Shown here: piece after piece, positions 26,877-37,369 of the stretch | Position numbering within the stretch: position 1 is the first letter of the stretch | Layout: every line of letters begins with the position of its first letter | Assembly: GCF_002291445.1 (NCBI RefSeq) | Contig: NZ_CP014137.1 | Location: forward strand, 3,348,001-3,412,000 | Source: Brenneria goodwinii | GTDB taxonomy: Bacteria; Pseudomonadota; Gammaproteobacteria; Enterobacterales; Enterobacteriaceae | DNA: 64,000 nucleotides | Reading direction: 5' to 3' | The notes under the pieces: generated by a model | Told to the model about the DNA's origin: nothing | Seen by the model: the letters and a program-made list of their open reading frames with translations, nothing else | Database searches by the model: none | Translations under genes and position numbers: made by a program

Positions 26877-29800
26877 TCATTCCACGGGCAGCGCGTTGTT
26901 ATCCGTTAGCTGATTCAGCGCGGCCAGTAATTCGTCAAACTCGCCCGGCGCCTGTTGCAACTGCGCGGAGAAGGCGGCCTTGCCGTTCGCGGCGTCAGTC
27001 AGCGGCATACGTGGCCCGGTCTGACCGTCTTCGCGCGTCGTCGCCCGTACAGGCGAAAAGTCCACCTCTTCTAGCGGAAACATCAGCGTCTCCATAATGG
27101 GATCCAGCTGCCAGGGCGTTTCGGCGTAATCCATTTCTCCGTTCACCAACGGATAGTTATCCCGCGACAGTTCATTGCCGAACGATGGCGCAGCCCCTGC
27201 CGCCACGCGGGTTGCCGCCAACGGCGCGCCCCCACGGGGCGCGGGGCGCATCACCTCGCCCTGCCGTTCCAGCTCGTCCTGGCGCGCATCCAGCCACGCC
27301 GCCATCATACCGCTCGGCATATCAGGCATAGTGGAGACCACCGGCATGACCGGCTGTTTGTTGATCTCCAGCGTCAGGGAGCGGGAGGCCGTGCCGCCCT
27401 GGCCGTCATTTACCGTCAGCGTCAGATCGAAACTGCCGACGGCCAGCGTTTTGCCGCTGATGGTCAACGTTGCGCCATCAAAGCTCAGGCCGTCCGGCAA
27501 TCCCGCGATGCTCCAGGTCAGAGGGTCGCCATTGACGTCGCTGAACAAATCGGACGACAGCGTGGCGCGGTATGCCGCCGACTGAGTGGCCTGCGGCAGC
27601 GCCGCTTCGCTATCCGTGGCATAAGGCGCGCTGTTGGCGATGCTGACCACCGCCGCAACGTTCGGCGCGCCGGTATCCGTGCCGTCATTGGCGCTGCCGC
27701 CGTCGTCCCGGATGGCGACCAGGGTGACGGCGCGTTCGCCGCTGGTGACGGTAGCGCTGGTATTGGCATAGGCCAGACCGTCGACCAGCGTAGCGGCGGT
27801 TGCGGCATCAATGCCCCCGCTGCTGCCGATAGTCAGCGTGGCGGTGCCGTTATCGAGCGCGACCGTGACGTTCAGGCCGCTGGCGGTCGTGAAGGCGGCG
27901 CCATCGGTCAGCATAACGGTCGTGCCGTCGACGATCAGGCTCTCAGCGCTATCGACGACGCCGGAGACGGTAACGGTCAGCGCGACAATCGATTGACCGC
28001 TCTCTATCGTGGAAACGCTGGCGTCGTCGAATAGCGATACCGCATCGTCACCCGCCGTGTAGCTTGGATCGGCCGGCGTCGCGGTCAGCGCCGGCGCGTT
28101 GTTGACCGCGGCGACATCGACCGTGGCGGCGATATCCAACGTGGTTGCGTCGCTGCCGCCGTTAGCGTTACCGCCGTTGTCCTGAATCGCGCGCAGCGTG
28201 ACGGTGCGCGTGCCGGTCGTCGGATCGTCGCTGGCATTGGCGTAAGCGATAGCGTTAACGAGGCCGGACGCATCGGCGGCGGAGATACCCGCGGCGCTGG
28301 AAATCACCACGCTGGCGACGCCGTCGCTGACGGAAATGCTATAGGCGTAGCCGCTGGCCGTGGTGCCCGAGCCGGCAACCAGCGCAATACTGACGCCATC
28401 AATAATCAGGGTTTCATTTTCCCCGTCGCTCAGACCGGATATGTTCAGCGTTATAGCGCTGACCGACTGCGCCGCCTCCACGGTGGAGATCGCGGTATCG
28501 CTAAACAGAGCAGTAGCGGCAGCACCCTCAACATAATGGGTATTGGCCGGCGTCGCCGTCAGCACCGGGGCATCGTTAACTTCCGTGACGTTCAGCGCCA
28601 GCGTCGCGCTGGTACTGGCGGCATAGGCATCGGTGACGGTGACCGTCAGCCGGATAGCCGCGCCGGGATCGCTGCCGGCGTTGGTGTAGGCGATCTGTTG
28701 CAGCACCCGATTGGCGGTGGCGGTGGTGACGTCCGCCGTAAAGGTTACCGTCAGCGAACCGCCGTCGTTGGCGAAGGTGGCGATAGCCGCGCCGTCCAGA
28801 TAGAGCGTACCGTCTGACAGCGTCAGACCATTGCCGTCGGCAAAGCCATAGCTATCATCGCCGTTGGTTCCGCCTTCACGCGCCAAGGTGATGATGGCGC
28901 CGTTGTAATTGCCCGCGCCGTCGGCCAGCGCGTCATAGTCGGCGTCGCTGAGCGTCATGGCGTCGGCAAGCAGCACCGTTCCCTGTTCGGTGTAGTCCAG
29001 AGTCATTTCCGTCAACGCGTCTTTGAGGCTAACCAGACCGCCGCTGCCGATGACCACCACCGCGCCATGGGCGCCGGTCGCCACACGCTGGGCGCCGGCC
29101 AACGCCGTCGTCGACTCGCTGGAGAGCGTATCGATAAGCGTCAACGCGCCGTCGTCGGATTTATAGCGGCTGAGATTGCCGTCCGAACTGGTGACATACA
29201 GCGTGTCATTGTCGCTGGACAAGGCGATGGCGGTAACATTGGACAGACCGGCAACCACGCCGACGTAGGTCAGCGTCCCGTCGTCGTCGGCCAGGCTGAA
29301 CACCGCGACGCCATCCTCGCTGGCGACGTAAATCGTGCCGCCATCGCTGGAAACGGCGATATCCACCGGGCCGGATATATCGACGGTGCTTTCACCGTCG
29401 GCCGTGCCGTCACGCAGATAGGCGACGGCGTTGAGCGTACCGTCCGCCGCGCGTTGATAGACAATCAGGGTATTGGCGAGCGTATCGGCGGCCGGGTCGG
29501 TGACCACATACACATAATCGCCCGCCACTTCCACGCCAATGGCGGTGAACAGGTAAGGTTCGCTGCCGGTGGCCGCCGCGATGGACTGACTTAACGCATA
29601 CTGGCCGCTGTCCGCGTCCAGGGTATAGACCAGCAGGCCGGAATAGTTGCCATCAACCACATAGAGCGCGCTGCCGTCAGCGGATATCGCCAAATCGACA
29701 ACGTTTTCCGTCATCAACGTCTGCACCGGCGTCAGACTGCCGTCGGTGAGGCCGCGGCTGAAGAGGGTAACGCTATTGCCATCCGCGCCCAGCATATAAA

Positions 29801-32800
29801 GGGTGCCGCCATCGCCGCTGACTTCGATGAGCGAAACGGATGACACGCCGCTGTCCAGCGTTTGCAGCAGCACCAATTCGCCGTTGGCGGTGTTGCGACT
29901 GAAAATGGCGATACCGCCATCGCTGCTGGCCGCATAGAGATAATCGCCGGCCGGCGTCAAGGCCGTGGCCGTAATATCGCTAAGACCGCTGATGGCCGCC
30001 AGGCTAGTCGCCGCCTCCAGGCTGGTGTAATCGGCGCCGGCGCTTAGCTCAGGCGCGGAGTTATTCACCACGTCAATAGCGGCGACGGCTTCCAATGAGG
30101 CGGTATCGCTGCCGCCGTTGTCCTGACCGCCGCTGTCCTGCACACTGAGGCTAATCGTGCGGACGCCGGCGGTCTGAGTATTGCTGAGATTGGCGTAGCG
30201 GGTCTGTTCGATCAGCGCGACGCCGGCGTCGACGGCGATACCTTCATCGCTGGCGATAGTCACGGTGGCCGCATCGCCATCAAGCGTAACGGTGTAAGCG
30301 TAACCGTTGTCGAGCGTACCGCTGCCGTCAACCAGCGCGATACGGGCGCCGCCAATGGTCAGCGTCTCGCTGCCGCCGTCGCGCAGTCCGGAAACGGTAA
30401 AGGTGATGGACGAGATAGTCTGGCCGCTTTCCACCGTCGAGATAGCCACGTCGCTAAACAGGCCGGCGCTGCTGCCGGCCACGGCGTAGAAGGTATCGGC
30501 GGCCGTGGCGGTGACCACCGGCGCATCGTTGACCGCGGCCACCGTCACGCTCGCCGCGATGGCGGGTGAAACGGTATCGACGCCGCCGTTGGCCGTGCCG
30601 CCGCCGTCCTGAAGGGTTGTCAGCGTGATGGTACGCGTGCCCGTCGTCGGATCGTCGCTCAGGTTGGCATAGGTTAGCCCGCTAATCAGCCCGGCGGCAT
30701 CGCTCACGCTCATCCCATCGCCGCTATAGAGATAGACGGTGGCGGTATCGCCTTCAAGGGCGATGTAGTAGCTATAGCCGTTGGCCGTTTCTCCGTAAGC
30801 ATTGGCCGTCAGGGAGACCTCGGCGCCATCGATCATCAGAACTTCGTTTGCTCCATCCTTCAGACCGGAGACCGTCAATTCGATATTGGTGACCGTTTGT
30901 CCCGGCTCGCCGGTAGAAATCGCGACATCATTGAACAACGCGGCCGCTTCACCATTCTCGATATAGCTGTTCGACGCGCCGGTGGCGGTGACCGAGGGCG
31001 CGCTATTGGTCAGGCTGACGCTGACCGTGGCGCTAATTGAAAGCGCGCTGGCGTCAACGCCATCGTTGCCGGTTCCCCCGTTATCCTGAATGGCGGTAAG
31101 GGTGACGGTACGATCGCCGGTGGCGGGATCCTCGGAATAGTCGGATGAGGTGTTGATATAGGCGATGTTTTCGATCAGCGTGGCGGCTAGTTCGGTTGAC
31201 AGTCCGTCGCCGCTGTTGACCGTAACGGTAGCGACGCCGTCCGTCACGCTGACCGAAATGGTCACGAAGTAGCTGTAAGTGCTAATGCTGCCATCGCTCT
31301 CCACGACGTCTTGGGAAACCGAGCCGCTGACATTCATGCCGTCGGCCAACGTCACGTAAGAGCCGCCGATGATCAACACTTCTTTGCCGTCGTCTTGCAG
31401 ATCGGAAACGGTCAGGGTGAGGCTACTGATGGCCTGATCGGCCTCTCCGGCCGAGACGGAGACGTCATCGAACAGCTTCACCGCGCCGCCGCCGCTGATA
31501 TAGGTGACGGCCTGTCCGCTGGCTTCCAACGATGGCGCATTGTTGATCACCGCGACCTCAAGCAACAGGTTGAAGCTGCTTGAGGCGTACCGATCGGCGA
31601 CGGCCAGCGTGAGACCGATGCTGCTGCCCGGATCGCTGCTGGTGTTGGTATAACCGATCTGGTGCAGCACCCGATTGGCGGTGGCGGTGGTGACATCGGC
31701 GGTAAAGGTCACGGTCAGCGTGCCATCTTCGCTGACCAGGGTGGCGATGGCCGCGCCGTCGAGGTAGAGCACGCCATCGGCCAGCGTCAGGCCATTGCCG
31801 TCGCTAAAGCCGTAGCTATCGGCGCTATCGGCGCCGCCCTCGCGCGTCAACGTGATGGTCGCGCCGTTGTAGTTGCCAGCGCCGCCGTTCAGCGCGTCGT
31901 AATCAGTGTCGGACAAGGTCAGGCTGGCCGCCGGATTAATGGTGGCGCCTTCGCTGTAGGAAACCGCGACGGTGTTTTCAACACGGGTGGAGCTCAGACC
32001 GGTATTGTAATAGCGGGCGCCGCTGTAGATGACGCCGCCGTCGGCGGAGACTTCAAGGGTAGTGATGGGCCGCCCGACCGACAGGGAACGAACCTGGGTC
32101 AGGCTGCTGTCGTCGTTGATACTGTAGACGTACAGCGTTCCACTCTGACTGCCGACGTAAAGTGCGCTGCCGTCCGCAGAAACCGCCACCGCCCAGGCGC
32201 CGCTGACGCTGTACGACGCGATCTTTTCGATGCTGTTGCCGCCGCTGTCGTAGTGCAGAACGGTCACGCCCCCATTGGTGCCCCCCACCACGTAGGCATA
32301 ACCGTCATCCGCCGCGGCTATAGAAGCGAAATTGTTGCTTGAGATGACCCCATCAAGCTGGGCGGCGTAGTTCAAGACGCCGTCCGAACCGGCGGCATAG
32401 ACGGTGACGGCGCCGCTGCTGCTCAACACATAGACCGTGTTGTCGCCGCTCACCGCCAGGGCGATCGCGCCGCTGAAATTATCCGTAAAACGGCTCTGCG
32501 CCGTCAGGCTGCCGTCGTCGCCGACCGTATAGCCATAGAGTCCGCTGCCGGTCATTACATAGAGGTTTTCGCCGTCGGCGGACAGTTCGACCTTGACGGC
32601 CTTGGCGTCGATGGTTTCGGTACTGGTCAGCGCATAAACGCCGCTGTCATAGCTGAAGGACTGCACCACGTAGCCGCCGTCGCTGGTGGAACCGGCGACG
32701 TAGATCGTCTGTCCGTCGGCGGAGGTGGAGACCGCCGTGCTGCCGGACAGGCCGTCGACCTCGACGGCGGCGGTATCAGCGTTATCCTCTGTGCCCTGGG

Positions 32801-35633
32801 TGAAGGTCTGGAGCAGGGTCAGTTCGCCGGTTGTGGTATCGCGCGAATAGATGCTGACGTAGGCGGTGCCGCCGTAGTTGGCGCCGGTGCTGCCGAGAAC
32901 GACGACGGTCGCGCCGTCATCGGACATGGAAATGCCGCCGACATAGTAGTCGTAGCCGCTGAGCGTGCCTTCGGCGGTATACACCAGCGAGCTGTCATCA
33001 GCCCCGAGGGCTGGCGCGCTGTTGTCGGCTTCCGCCTGGGTCATCACCCGCAGCGTCGCCTCGGTCGAGGCGCTGGCTCCCGACTGGTCGGTGACCGTCA
33101 CGGTGATACTGTAGTCGCCCGCCGCGCCGGCGGTGCCGGAAACGGTCAGCGTCGCGGCGTCGAACGTGAGTCCGTCGGGTAAACCGCTAACGCTCCAGGT
33201 CAGACTATCGCCGTAGGCGCTATCGAGATCGTTAAACAGGGATGCGTCCAACGTCGCGCTATAGCTGCTGCTCTCAGTGGCCGGCGCCAACGCGGCGGAG
33301 ACGTCTTCGTTGACCTGCGGCGCGCGATTGGCGATCTGTTCAACCACCAGATCCAGATCCAAAGAAGCGCTGGCTCCCGACGCATCGGCGACGGTTACCG
33401 TCACGGTGAAGGCGCCCGCTTCCGTGGATACGCCGGAGATCGTTCGCGTCGCGGCGTCGAAGGTCAGCCCGTCGGGCAGGCCGCTGACGCTCCAGGCGAG
33501 CGCGTCGCCGTCCTGGTCGCCGAACAGACCGGAGAACAGCGTGAAGCTATAGGCGGTTTCGCTGGTCGCCGTACTCAGCGAATAGCCGGTGGCGGCGTCT
33601 CCGTTGACCTGCGGCGTCGAGTTGACGCGCAGGGTAAGCGTCACCGCATTACTTGCCAGCGCGGCATCGCTGCCGGTGACGTTAAGCTGAATAAAGCTGC
33701 CGGCGGCCGCGATGGCGTTGGTATAGGTGAGCTGCTGCAATAGCTGGTTGGCCACCGCCGTGGTGGCGTCGGCGGTAAAGGTTACGGTCAGCGTGCCGCC
33801 GCTGGCGCTGAAAGTGGCGATAGCGCCGCCATCAAGGGAGATCACGCCGTTTTCAAAGGTCAGCCCGTTGCCGTCGGTAAAGCCAAAGCTGCCGGTATCG
33901 ACGCTGGCGCTGACGGCGATGCTGGCGCCGTTGTAGTTGCCTGCGCCATCATTCAGCCCATCATAGTTGCCGTCCGCCAGCGTCAGGCCGTCGGCGAAGA
34001 CCAGCGCGGCGCCCAAATCGAGAGTCTGCGCGACGGTGTAACGGGTCACGCTCTCGCTGCCGGAAACCAGCAGCGACAGGCCATCGCTCGATACCGCGAT
34101 ATCACTGGCGCCGTCGGCGACCGTGATGCTGCTGGCCAGAGCCAGATTGCCGGTGCCGGAAGTCGAATAGACATTGAGCGTGCCGTTGCCGGCGACGGCG
34201 TAAAGCACGCTGCCGTCGTTATTCAACGCCAGACCGGTCAGGTTGTCGACGCTGAGCGTTTCCATCAGTGTCAACGCGCTGCCGTCAAAAGCGTAGACCT
34301 GCAACGTGCCTTGCGAGCTGTTGCCCAGATACAGGAGGGACGCATCCTCGTTAACCGCCATTGAGAAGCTGGTGCTGTCGAAAGCAACGGCGTTGACTTG
34401 TACCGTGTCGATCACGCTCAGCGTACCGTCATCGTTGATTTTCAGCACGGTCAGGCTGTCATAGCTGACGAAAGAGGTCGGATCGCCGACCACGTAAACA
34501 TAACCGCCGGCGCTGATAACGCTTTCCGTCCGGTTCAAGCCCAGGCTGCCTTCGTCGAGGGTCTGGATCTGGGTCAGCGTGCCGGTGCCGGCGTCACGCG
34601 CGAAGACCACCATACCGTTGTACTGCACCGTGACATAGACGTAAGCGCCATCGTCGGAGATCGCGATATTTCTCGTCGTGTCGCTGGCGGAAACGGCCGA
34701 GACGTAACTGAGAGAACCGTCGTCGGCGACGCTGAAGGCGTAAACGTTACTGCTGCTGCCGTCAACGAGGTAAAGCGAGCCGCCGTCCGCGCTGATCGTC
34801 ATATCAGCAATATTGTCCACGCCGTCGACGGCGAGGGTATCGGCCAGCGTCAGGCGGCCGGCGTCATCAACAGAAAACACCGAGACGGCGCCGTTTCCAG
34901 CGGCGTAGGCGTATTGGCCGTCGCTGGAATAAATCACCGCCGTATTGTCGCCAAGATCGCCGAGGGTAATGGACTCGACGATTTCGAGAGCATTATCGTG
35001 AGATAACACCGGCGCGACGTTAATGTCGTTGTGGATATCAACGGTGGCGCTAATGCCTAGTTCCGCCGTGTCGCCGCCGTCGCTCAGGGTGGACAGGGTA
35101 ACGGTGACCGTCCCGCTCTCTACCGTATTGTCCAGCGTGCGGTAGGCGATGCCGTCGATCAGGCTGGCTACGTCCGAAGCGCTATAGGCTTCGGAAGAGG
35201 CGATACTGACGGTAACCGTTGTGACGTCGCCGCTCACCGCCACCGAATAATAATAGTTGTTGTCGGCGGTGGTTCCGGAACCGGTCGTCAGCGAGATGGT
35301 GCTGCCGTCAATGAGCAGCGCTTGATTGTCGCCGCTGCTGTCCACGGTGATCGCCAGGCTGTTCAGTTCCTCGCCGCCGGCGTCGGTCGATACGCTGACG
35401 TTGCTGAACAGGTCCACTGCCGGGAAGCTGTCGGTGCCGTCCGTAATAGTGACGGCGGCCTCAACGGGCGTCGCCTCGACGCCGGGCGCGCTTTCGGTGG
35501 GCGCCACCTGTACGGCGACGTCGGCCGCCGTTGCGACGGCGGCGGCGTCGAACATCATTCGGGGTTCCAGCACCCATGCCTGGCGTAAAATGCCCCGCGG
35601 CGCTGAACCGGCTTTTGAGCGAGAAGAAGTCAT
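26877..35633 (-). CDS. Giant LEPR-type repetitive surface protein (putative adhesin)
   Basis: A 2918-residue protein starting at ATG 35633, with AGGA nine bases upstream. No Sec signal peptide is visible. The N-terminus instead carries WVLEPRMMFDAAAVA (residues about 20-34), the LEPR-x-x-FDAA motif seen at the start of many giant repetitive proteins. The body alternates three WD/YVTN-like beta-propeller blocks (about 214-540, 874-1225 and 1858-2215, recurring SxDGxxLYVxxxDGxVxVYS) with about 130-residue beta-rich units (LFSDVAISTVESGQTISSIT type) and Ig-like He_PIG segments (WSVSGLPDGLTFDAATxTISG). The last 150 residues are non-repetitive and methionine/proline-rich. There are no GGxGxDxxx RTX nonapeptides and no typical type I C-terminal signal. 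It is acidic and almost lysine-free. Its gene is 59 bases downstream of tadG and upstream of the TolC/HlyD/M50 genes, its likely exporters. Adhesin function is inferred from architecture. Confidence 0.85.
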   Translation of the reverse strand: MTSSRSKAGSAPRGILRQAWVLEPRMMFDAAAVATAADVAVQVAPTESAPGVEATPVEAAVTITDGTDSFPAVDLFSNVSVSTDAGGEELNSLAITVDSSGDNQALLIDGSTISLTTGSGTTADNNYYYSVAVSGDVTTVTVSIASSEAYSASDVASLIDGIAYRTLDNTVESGTVTVTLSTLSDGGDTAELGISATVDIHNDINVAPVLSHDNALEIVESITLGDLGDNTAVIYSSDGQYAYAAGNGAVSVFSVDDAGRLTLADTLAVDGVDNIADMTISADGGSLYLVDGSSSNVYAFSVADDGSLSYVSAVSASDTTRNIAISDDGAYVYVTVQYNGMVVFARDAGTGTLTQIQTLDEGSLGLNRTESVISAGGYVYVVGDPTSFVSYDSLTVLKINDDGTLSVIDTVQVNAVAFDSTSFSMAVNEDASLLYLGNSSQGTLQVYAFDGSALTLMETLSVDNLTGLALNNDGSVLYAVAGNGTLNVYSTSGTGNLALASSITVADGASDIAVSSDGLSLLVSGSESVTRYTVAQTLDLGAALVFADGLTLADGNYDGLNDGAGNYNGASIAVSASVDTGSFGFTDGNGLTFENGVISLDGGAIATFSASGGTLTVTFTADATTAVANQLLQQLTYTNAIAAAGSFIQLNVTGSDAALASNAVTLTLRVNSTPQVNGDAATGYSLSTATSETAYSFTLFSGLFGDQDGDALAWSVSGLPDGLTFDAATRTISGVSTEAGAFTVTVTVADASGASASLDLDLVVEQIANRAPQVNEDVSAALAPATESSSYSATLDASLFNDLDSAYGDSLTWSVSGLPDGLTFDAATLTVSGTAGAAGDYSITVTVTDQSGASASTEATLRVMTQAEADNSAPALGADDSSLVYTAEGTLSGYDYYVGGISMSDDGATVVVLGSTGANYGGTAYVSIYSRDTTTGELTLLQTFTQGTEDNADTAAVEVDGLSGSTAVSTSADGQTIYVAGSTSDGGYVVQSFSYDSGVYALTSTETIDAKAVKVELSADGENLYVMTGSGLYGYTVGDDGSLTAQSRFTDNFSGAIALAVSGDNTVYVLSSSGAVTVYAAGSDGVLNYAAQLDGVISSNNFASIAAADDGYAYVVGGTNGGVTVLHYDSGGNSIEKIASYSVSGAWAVAVSADGSALYVGSQSGTLYVYSINDDSSLTQVRSLSVGRPITTLEVSADGGVIYSGARYYNTGLSSTRVENTVAVSYSEGATINPAASLTLSDTDYDALNGGAGNYNGATITLTREGGADSADSYGFSDGNGLTLADGVLYLDGAAIATLVSEDGTLTVTFTADVTTATANRVLHQIGYTNTSSDPGSSIGLTLAVADRYASSSFNLLLEVAVINNAPSLEASGQAVTYISGGGAVKLFDDVSVSAGEADQAISSLTLTVSDLQDDGKEVLIIGGSYVTLADGMNVSGSVSQDVVESDGSISTYSYFVTISVSVTDGVATVTVNSGDGLSTELAATLIENIAYINTSSDYSEDPATGDRTVTLTAIQDNGGTGNDGVDASALSISATVSVSLTNSAPSVTATGASNSYIENGEAAALFNDVAISTGEPGQTVTNIELTVSGLKDGANEVLMIDGAEVSLTANAYGETANGYSYYIALEGDTATVYLYSGDGMSVSDAAGLISGLTYANLSDDPTTGTRTITLTTLQDGGGTANGGVDTVSPAIAASVTVAAVNDAPVVTATAADTFYAVAGSSAGLFSDVAISTVESGQTISSITFTVSGLRDGGSETLTIGGARIALVDGSGTLDNGYAYTVTLDGDAATVTIASDEGIAVDAGVALIEQTRYANLSNTQTAGVRTISLSVQDSGGQDNGGSDTASLEAVAAIDVVNNSAPELSAGADYTSLEAATSLAAISGLSDITATALTPAGDYLYAASSDGGIAIFSRNTANGELVLLQTLDSGVSSVSLIEVSGDGGTLYMLGADGNSVTLFSRGLTDGSLTPVQTLMTENVVDLAISADGSALYVVDGNYSGLLVYTLDADSGQYALSQSIAAATGSEPYLFTAIGVEVAGDYVYVVTDPAADTLANTLIVYQRAADGTLNAVAYLRDGTADGESTVDISGPVDIAVSSDGGTIYVASEDGVAVFSLADDDGTLTYVGVVAGLSNVTAIALSSDNDTLYVTSSDGNLSRYKSDDGALTLIDTLSSESTTALAGAQRVATGAHGAVVVIGSGGLVSLKDALTEMTLDYTEQGTVLLADAMTLSDADYDALADGAGNYNGAIITLAREGGTNGDDSYGFADGNGLTLSDGTLYLDGAAIATFANDGGSLTVTFTADVTTATANRVLQQIAYTNAGSDPGAAIRLTVTVTDAYAASTSATLALNVTEVNDAPVLTATPANTHYVEGAAATALFSDTAISTVEAAQSVSAITLNISGLSDGENETLIIDGVSIALVAGSGTTASGYAYSISVSDGVASVVISSAAGISAADASGLVNAIAYANASDDPTTGTRTVTLRAIQDNGGNANGGSDATTLDIAATVDVAAVNNAPALTATPADPSYTAGDDAVSLFDDASVSTIESGQSIVALTVTVSGVVDSAESLIVDGTTVMLTDGAAFTTASGLNVTVALDNGTATLTIGSSGGIDAATAATLVDGLAYANTSATVTSGERAVTLVAIRDDGGSANDGTDTGAPNVAAVVSIANSAPYATDSEAALPQATQSAAYRATLSSDLFSDVNGDPLTWSIAGLPDGLSFDGATLTISGKTLAVGSFDLTLTVNDGQGGTASRSLTLEINKQPVMPVVSTMPDMPSGMMAAWLDARQDELERQGEVMRPAPRGGAPLAATRVAAGAAPSFGNELSRDNYPLVNGEMDYAETPWQLDPIMETLMFPLEEVDFSPVRATTREDGQTGPRMPLTDAANGKAAFSAQLQQAPGEFDELLAALNQLTDNNALPVE

Positions 35634-35692
35634 CGTGTCATGTCCTGTTAATCAAAGGTGCAAATCGCGTCATTCCAGGCAATATCGGGCCG

Positions 35693-37297
35693 TCATTCAA
35701 TCAGCCGGACATAACCCCCTTCGGTTTCAATCCTGCTGGCGATGCGTTCCAGCCGATCGGTGAGCCGATCCTCAACGCCTTCCGCGCTAAATCCGGAACC
35801 ATCAATAAAGCTCATGCGTTTGGTGCCTTCGGTGCATACCATCAATCCCGGCGTCGCGACGGTATCAAACAGATTGCGGCCGAAATCCGCCGGATCGCCC
35901 GGACGGATGCCGACGAAATAGAATTTAAGATCGCGGGAGCGGAAGCTCTGGCACAGATCGTTGAACCGTTGCATGGCAAATTCGCGTGAAGCCTCGCTGC
36001 CAAGCTGGCCGCTGAACTGGTTGCGGTAGGTGTTATAAGAATCGGTGTCAAACCAGTCTCCGACGGTATTCGCCAGCATGACGATGACTTTTTGTCCGTC
36101 GCCGCTGCCGTCTTCATTAAAATCCAGCGGCAATTCGCTGTCGCCCCAGCCGTCGCTGCCACGCATGGCGGGCGACAACGCCGCGCCCGCCCACGACATG
36201 GCGATGGCGTAATTCACATTGAAGCGGGCGGTAAACTGGGCGATGCGCTGCGCCAGTTTGGAGGCATCATTGGTCAGCGGCAGCAGCGCCGCATTCGGGC
36301 AGCCTTTATCGGCGACCATCCAGCGCGTGTCATTTACCCCGGTGGCCTGGCCGAAGTCGGGATTGGGGCCGATCCAGGAGATCGGCTCCGCGCCGGGGCT
36401 GCCGTTTTGCGGCAAATCATGGCGGTAATACACGCCGAACTGCGACACCGGCGCCGTATCCCAGAAGAAGTTCTCCCCCTCTCCCAGTCCACGATACATA
36501 CACAGCAGATTGGCGGCCCGATCGGGGATACGGCGATCGGCAAGCCCGCTGTAGCCGGTGCGAAACAGCGACGTCAGCTCTACCGGATTGAGCGCCCCCG
36601 GCGCCGCCCAACGGCGGATCCGGTTGGCGTCTTGCGCATCATAGACGCTCACGCTCTGGCTATACGGCACCAGCGAGATCCACAGGTTGTCCCGCCTTGC
36701 GTCCGCGCCGCTCAACATGCGCTCGACGAAATTATTGGATAACCGCTTCAGCGCGTTGATATCGCCGTCGCTCATATCGCCGGTTACCGGCACCACCAGC
36801 GCGATCTCCGTCGGACGGTTGATAACCTCAACGGTGGAGTAAATCGCCTGCTCGGTTGCGCCCAGATTAAGCAGGTTGGGTTGAGTGGAGAACGCCGCCG
36901 TCACGGTGTAGGTTTTGCGCGTGTCGCTGTTACGCCCTTCCGTGACCTGGATATCTTCAACCGTAAGCGCGTCTTGCAGAGACTTGTTCATGCCGAGATT
37001 GTTTTTTACATATTCAAAAGCCAGTTGAGTTATCTGCTCCTGACTGTAGTCATCATCGCTGTTGATGGTGGACTGATGCCCCACCGCCAGCGCGGCGGCA
37101 TCCGTCGCCCGTTTGATCTGCGCGGCGTCCCCGGTGGCGGTCATGCCGTCCACAATAAAAGCCCCGCTGACCAATAGCGCCATCATGCCCAGCGCATAAA
37201 ACGCCGTGCCTGCGCCACGCTCCTGGCGCATAAAAGTCCGCAGGCTGTTTCGCCAGCGAGTCCGTTTTTCAAGGCTGTGTCGTGGGGGCTTTATCAT
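35693..37297 (-). CDS. tadG: Tad pilus assembly protein TadG (VWA-type)
   Basis: A 534-residue protein with an N-terminal TadE/G-like segment (RQERGAGTAFYALGMMALLVSGAFIVDG, single TM near residues 30-50) and DAAQIKRATDAAALAVGH, the TadG signature. The large periplasmic part resembles a von Willebrand A domain: IALVVPVTGDMSDGDINAL in place of the classical DxSxS MIDAS, and KVIVMLANTVGDW later. The degenerate MIDAS means metal binding is doubtful. It is the last tad gene. A 288-base gap with repeats separates it from tadF, and the giant surface protein follows within 59 bases. Confidence 0.88.
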   Translation of the reverse strand: MIKPPRHSLEKRTRWRNSLRTFMRQERGAGTAFYALGMMALLVSGAFIVDGMTATGDAAQIKRATDAAALAVGHQSTINSDDDYSQEQITQLAFEYVKNNLGMNKSLQDALTVEDIQVTEGRNSDTRKTYTVTAAFSTQPNLLNLGATEQAIYSTVEVINRPTEIALVVPVTGDMSDGDINALKRLSNNFVERMLSGADARRDNLWISLVPYSQSVSVYDAQDANRIRRWAAPGALNPVELTSLFRTGYSGLADRRIPDRAANLLCMYRGLGEGENFFWDTAPVSQFGVYYRHDLPQNGSPGAEPISWIGPNPDFGQATGVNDTRWMVADKGCPNAALLPLTNDASKLAQRIAQFTARFNVNYAIAMSWAGAALSPAMRGSDGWGDSELPLDFNEDGSGDGQKVIVMLANTVGDWFDTDSYNTYRNQFSGQLGSEASREFAMQRFNDLCQSFRSRDLKFYFVGIRPGDPADFGRNLFDTVATPGLMVCTEGTKRMSFIDGSGFSAEGVEDRLTDRLERIASRIETEGGYVRLIE

Positions 37298-37369
37298 TTT
37301 CCTATTACCCTGTTTACCTTATTCAGCGCGACGCATCCCGCCCGCATAGTTCGCTGCGTTACCGCTATA

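Noticed and set aside
28500..32400. Many long frames antisense to the giant gene
   Set aside because: They arise from the high-GC, repetitive codon pattern of the giant gene and contain no domain motifs.
26877..35633. RTX adhesin exported by a classical type I system
   Set aside because: No GGxGxDxxx repeats, no typical C-terminal signal and no ABC ATPase in the cluster.
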